This document shows, one piece after another, positions 62,301 through 64,000 of a stretch of 64,000 nt of DNA. Numbering within the stretch: the first letter of the stretch is position 1; every line of letters begins with the position of its first letter. The position numbers and the translations under genes are program-made. The notes under the pieces are model-generated. The model saw nothing but the letters and a program-made list of their open reading frames with translations, did no database searches and was not told the DNA's origin. The stretch comes from Variovorax sp. OV700. Lineage in GTDB: Bacteria; Pseudomonadota; Gammaproteobacteria; Burkholderiales; Burkholderiaceae_C. The stretch spans positions 1 through 64,000 of the forward strand of contig NZ_FNDR01000015.1 of NCBI RefSeq assembly GCF_900099805.1. The letters are read 5' to 3'.

Positions 62301-62899
62301 AACCGCACGATGTCCTCGACGTTGGATGGATACAGCACCGGGATCGAGTTGGCGGCCATCGCCTGCTCGCTTTGATGCGCAACCGTCGACGACTTGCCGG
62401 GGTGATCGTCGCCGAACACCGCCAACACGCCGCCGCGCGGATGCGTGCCGGTGTAATTGGCGTGCTTGAAGGGGTCTCCGGAGCGATCGACGCCGGGCCC
62501 CTTGCCGTACCACATGGCGAACACCCCATCGACGTTGGCGGGACCCAGCGCGTCCAGCTGCTGCGTACCCCAAACCGCTGTCGCGGCCAGATCTTCGTTG
62601 ACGCCCGGATCGAAAACAATGCCCGCCTCCTTCAGGTGCCGCGCCGCCGCCCACAGTGCCTGGTCGAATGTCCCCAACGGCGAACCGCGATAGCCGCTGA
62701 TATAGCCGCCGGTGGACATGCCCGCGCGGCGGTCGCGTTCGCGCTGCAGCAGCAGCACGGCGATCAACGCCTGCGCGCCGGTCAGGAATGCCGAGCCCTG
62801 CGCCAGATTGAAGCGCTCGTCGAGGCTGGCGAGCGAGCGCAGCGCGCCGGCTTCGACCGGGGGGCGGGCGAGATCGATGATGTCGGGCGTCGGGCTCAT
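59360..62899 (-). CDS. Indolepyruvate ferredoxin oxidoreductase family protein (single-chain fusion)
   Basis: 1179 aa, ATG at 62899. One chain combines what anaerobes split between IorA and IorB: TPP-binding and pyrimidine domains (GGYISGYRGSPLGTFDQAL, VAMWYGKGPGVDRSGDP-type, GDDHPGKSSTVAHQSE), ferredoxin-like cysteines (CEGCGDCSAQSGC, and CSGCPHN) and a C-terminal KOR gamma-like domain (VAGIGGTGVITVSAVLA). It oxidatively decarboxylates an aryl-2-oxoacid to the acyl-CoA. Start overlaps the stop of the PanE-like gene (ATGA). Confidence 0.9.
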   Translation of the reverse strand: MSPTPDIIDLARPPVEAGALRSLASLDERFNLAQGSAFLTGAQALIAVLLLQRERDRRAGMSTGGYISGYRGSPLGTFDQALWAAARHLKEAGIVFDPGVNEDLAATAVWGTQQLDALGPANVDGVFAMWYGKGPGVDRSGDPFKHANYTGTHPRGGVLAVFGDDHPGKSSTVAHQSEQAMAANSIPVLYPSNVEDIVRFGLLGFALSRYAGCWASLKVVNETIEQTATVDIDPQAQHIALPDPADLLPPEGVHYRGAFAPARDETILMHHRLPLVLRFARANRIDQCTMGDESARFGLVSAGKAYQDTRQALSYLGIDDARARTLGLALYKVGMVWPLEPVGLKEFAAGKAELFFIEEKAAFVERQAAAMLYNDAARPRIVGKNDEHGSPLVTLEKQLEPLDLALAIAARLRTAGLADAALEARIALLAPRRSGVISLATAQDSRPPYFCSGCPHNTSTNVPEGSFALAGIGCHSMAMFYKARTLLSTQMGGEGMNWSGLHHFTKTRHVFQNLGDGTYYHSGLLALRGAVASKANITYKILYNDAVAMTGGQPVDGPISVSRVARQVLGEGVKQVVLVSDNPDLHRSDAAMPKEVTIRHRNDLDAVQRELREVAGCTVLIYEQTCAAEKRRRRKRKVMVDPPKRLFINQAVCEGCGDCSAQSGCISIEPVETALGRKRAINQSSCNKDYRCAEGFCPSFVTVTSGSLRRPAQGDIPETLLQNIPVPPVRPVADGFSVMVAGIGGTGVITVSAVLAMAAHLEHKAASVYDMTGVAQKNGTVFSHLRVAAAPSGIASQRIGLREADLMLAFDMLAGLADEASRTLDMERSRFLGNNRVPPSAVFTRNPDHRVEVSMLQRKVAGVVRPEHVDYVDATGLATALCGDAVAANTLLLGVAAQKGWLPVGVAAIERALELNGVQVEANRRALRLGRLWVTNRAAVEAASAGISPPAPKLPQGLQEVLSHRTELLRRYQNADYALRYSALVEKIAQAEAAVAPGSQRLSLAVAENLAKLMAYKDEYEVARLHTAPEFQAALVAQFEGPQRLRFNLAPPLLSRRDPLTGQLKKSEYGPWILPAMRLLSRLRFVRGTPFDLFGYTAERRAERELIANYEVLLQRLASELRAHTLEIAIQLAQLPQRIRGYGHVKERSMAEAEIARQALLAEFEASSAAQATTARAAA

Positions 62900-63840
62900 C
62901 GTGCGGACGCTGCCGCGTGCTGGGCCTCGTAGACCTGCAGGTTGCAGTAGGCGGTCTGCAGCAGAGGAACCGCTGCGCCCACGAGCCTGGCTTGCGCAAT
63001 CAGGTCGCCCAGGATGGCCTGTGATTCCAGTCGCGGTATGCCGGCCATCATGTCGCGCGCCATCGATGCGGCCCAGGGCGAAGCCGGGTCCAGCAGGACG
63101 CGCTGGACCATGCCGACCGAAGCTGGGCCCGGCGGGTGGCCGGACAGGGTGGCAACCTGCGTCACTTCGTCGATCGACTGACGGATCACGGCCTCGCCAC
63201 CCGTGGCGCCCAGTATCTGGCCGACACTCGCGCGCATCAGCGTGGTCGCGGTGGCCCCGGACGCGAGCATCACCCACTTCTCCCACAACTCCTGCTCGAT
63301 GTCGGCGGAGAACCTGCGCATGCCGGGCGTGCGCGCGATCAGTTCGTGAAAGCGATGTGCAACGGGCTCCTGCGACGCGGCACGCGCGCCGAGGACAAAC
63401 ACGTCGTTAGGCCCGAAGTGCTGGATCGCGCCGTCGGGCATCAGCATGGCGGCGATGTAAGCAATGCCGCCGAGCACCTTGTCGCTGCCGAAGCGCTGGT
63501 CCAGCCGGTTGTAGGCTTCCACGCCATTGATGACGGGCAGCACGAGCGCGCCCGCTGCCACTGCGGGGGCGATCGTGTCCATCGCCTCGTCGAGATCGAA
63601 GGCCTTGCAGGTCAGCAGCACCACATCGGCCTGTGCCGCAGGCCCGGCCAGTTCGGCGCGGCTGAGCGTCGCAACGGGCAGGTTCATGTCGCCCAAGGCA
63701 CTGCGCGCGACCAGCCCATGCTCGCTCAGCTGAGCCCGGCGCCGCTCGCGCACGAGGAAACGCACTTGTGCCCCGGCCTGTTGCAGGCGAGCTCCGTAAT
63801 AGCCACCGGCCGCGCCGGCTCCCAACACCAGAATTTGCAT
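62896..63840 (-). CDS. Ketopantoate reductase-like (PanE/ApbA family) oxidoreductase
   Basis: 314 aa. NADP-binding MQILVLGAGAAGGYYGARLQ and the family segment VLLTCKAFDLDEAMDTIAPA, VLPVINGVEAYNRLDQRFG; conserved Lys in LWEKWVMLASGATATTLMRA and Glu-containing C-terminus. Operon position suggests it reduces or oxidises a 2-keto/2-hydroxy acid linked to the oxidoreductase downstream, rather than serving pantothenate synthesis. Confidence 0.82.
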   Translation of the reverse strand: MQILVLGAGAAGGYYGARLQQAGAQVRFLVRERRRAQLSEHGLVARSALGDMNLPVATLSRAELAGPAAQADVVLLTCKAFDLDEAMDTIAPAVAAGALVLPVINGVEAYNRLDQRFGSDKVLGGIAYIAAMLMPDGAIQHFGPNDVFVLGARAASQEPVAHRFHELIARTPGMRRFSADIEQELWEKWVMLASGATATTLMRASVGQILGATGGEAVIRQSIDEVTQVATLSGHPPGPASVGMVQRVLLDPASPWAASMARDMMAGIPRLESQAILGDLIAQARLVGAAVPLLQTAYCNLQVYEAQHAAASAR

Positions 63841-63855
63841 GGAGATTCCCTCTGT

Positions 63856-64000
63856 TTATTGCGCTTGCAAGTTGATCGACTTGGCCACGGCCCGCATCTT
63901 TGCGATCTCGTCCCTGAAGAAATTCGCCGCCTGCACCGTGTCCAGGGGCCCCAAGACTCGCGAGCTGTTTTCGCGCACGAAGCGCAGAAATTCAGGCTTT
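63856..64000 (-). CDS. Bug/TctC-family periplasmic receptor, C-terminal end (partial)
   Basis: The last 47 residues of a gene that enters from the right edge: KPEFLRFVRENSSRVLGPLD then FFRDEIAKMRAVAKSINLQAQ and TAA at 63856-63858. The DEIAKMRAVAKSINLQAQ ending is typical of Bug receptors. It is upstream of the PanE-like gene on the same strand, so it probably opens this operon. Confidence 0.8.
   Translation of the reverse strand, partial: KPEFLRFVRENSSRVLGPLDTVQAANFFRDEIAKMRAVAKSINLQAQ

Overview
The window reads as chromosomal DNA of a high-GC betaproteobacterium of the Burkholderiales, most likely Comamonadaceae and plausibly Variovorax or a close relative. The grounds are gene content: four Bug/TctC-type solute receptors without TctAB partners, a DUF2783 protein, a DUF3422 protein, a Ralstonia-type salicylate 5-hydroxylase set, a Burkholderia-type L-fucose oxidation operon, and many LysR, IclR and AraC regulators beside small catabolic operons. 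I saw no rRNA, tRNA, CRISPR array, integrase or prophage. The only mobile-element trace is a decayed IS30-type fragment near 14.4-14.7 kb. Species assignment is inference.

Layout. 0-1.3 kb: end of a D-amino-acid dehydrogenase and a glyoxalase II-like hydrolase. 1.3-6.8 kb: a minus-strand CoA-ligase / Bug receptor / enoyl-CoA hydratase / LysR set with an IclR regulator and a perfect 15-bp inverted repeat in the ligase promoter. 6.9-14.2 kb: mixed single genes (DUF4242, AraC, GAF-like, a ParD-like gene coupled to methionine aminopeptidase, an exported MetX-fold hydrolase, a LytS/LytTR-type two-component pair, an alpha/beta hydrolase). 14.4-15.1 kb: the IS30 remnant and the gene it appears to have clipped. 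15.2-19.4 kb: hydroxyquinol pathway (flavin monooxygenase, hydroxyquinol dioxygenase, maleylacetate reductase) with a divergent MarR regulator.

19.4-30.5 kb is the most coherent system: a minus-strand operon-like run with salicylate 5-hydroxylase (large and small subunits, ferredoxin, reductase), fumarylpyruvate hydrolase, gentisate dioxygenase and a five-gene LIV-type ABC importer, with a divergent NahR/NagR-like regulator. It would import an aromatic acid, hydroxylate it to gentisate and cleave the ring; the maleylpyruvate isomerase is not in the window. 30.5-35.5 kb: an IclR-controlled cassette (a metallo-beta-lactamase-fold protein with an altered metal motif, a flavin monooxygenase, DUF2783, a Bug receptor). 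35.5-41.7 kb: LysR, Bug, zinc alcohol dehydrogenase, a DUF4286-like protein, TerC, DUF3422. 41.7-49.6 kb: GntR regulator and an L-fucose operon (lactonase, sugar ABC importer, fuconate dehydratase, L-fucose dehydrogenase, mutarotase).

49.9-53.8 kb: two lipoproteins (an unknown glycine-rich one and a tannase-family esterase) around a Crp/Fnr regulator. 53.8-58.0 kb: two divergent pairs (acyl-CoA ligase and HCCA-isomerase-like protein; SDR and PA1024-like flavoprotein) around an intergenic region with three AACG-N2-CGTT palindromes, an apparent regulon whose regulator is not in the window. 58.3-64.0 kb: an enolase-superfamily enzyme, a single-chain indolepyruvate ferredoxin oxidoreductase, a ketopantoate-reductase-like protein and the end of a fourth Bug receptor, possibly a 2-oxoacid or aryl-hydroxyacid pathway that I cannot identify. 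No intergenic stretch exceeds 300 bases; the longest (162-431 and 49595-49863, about 270 bases each) show nothing convincing apart from a weak hairpin at 202-216.
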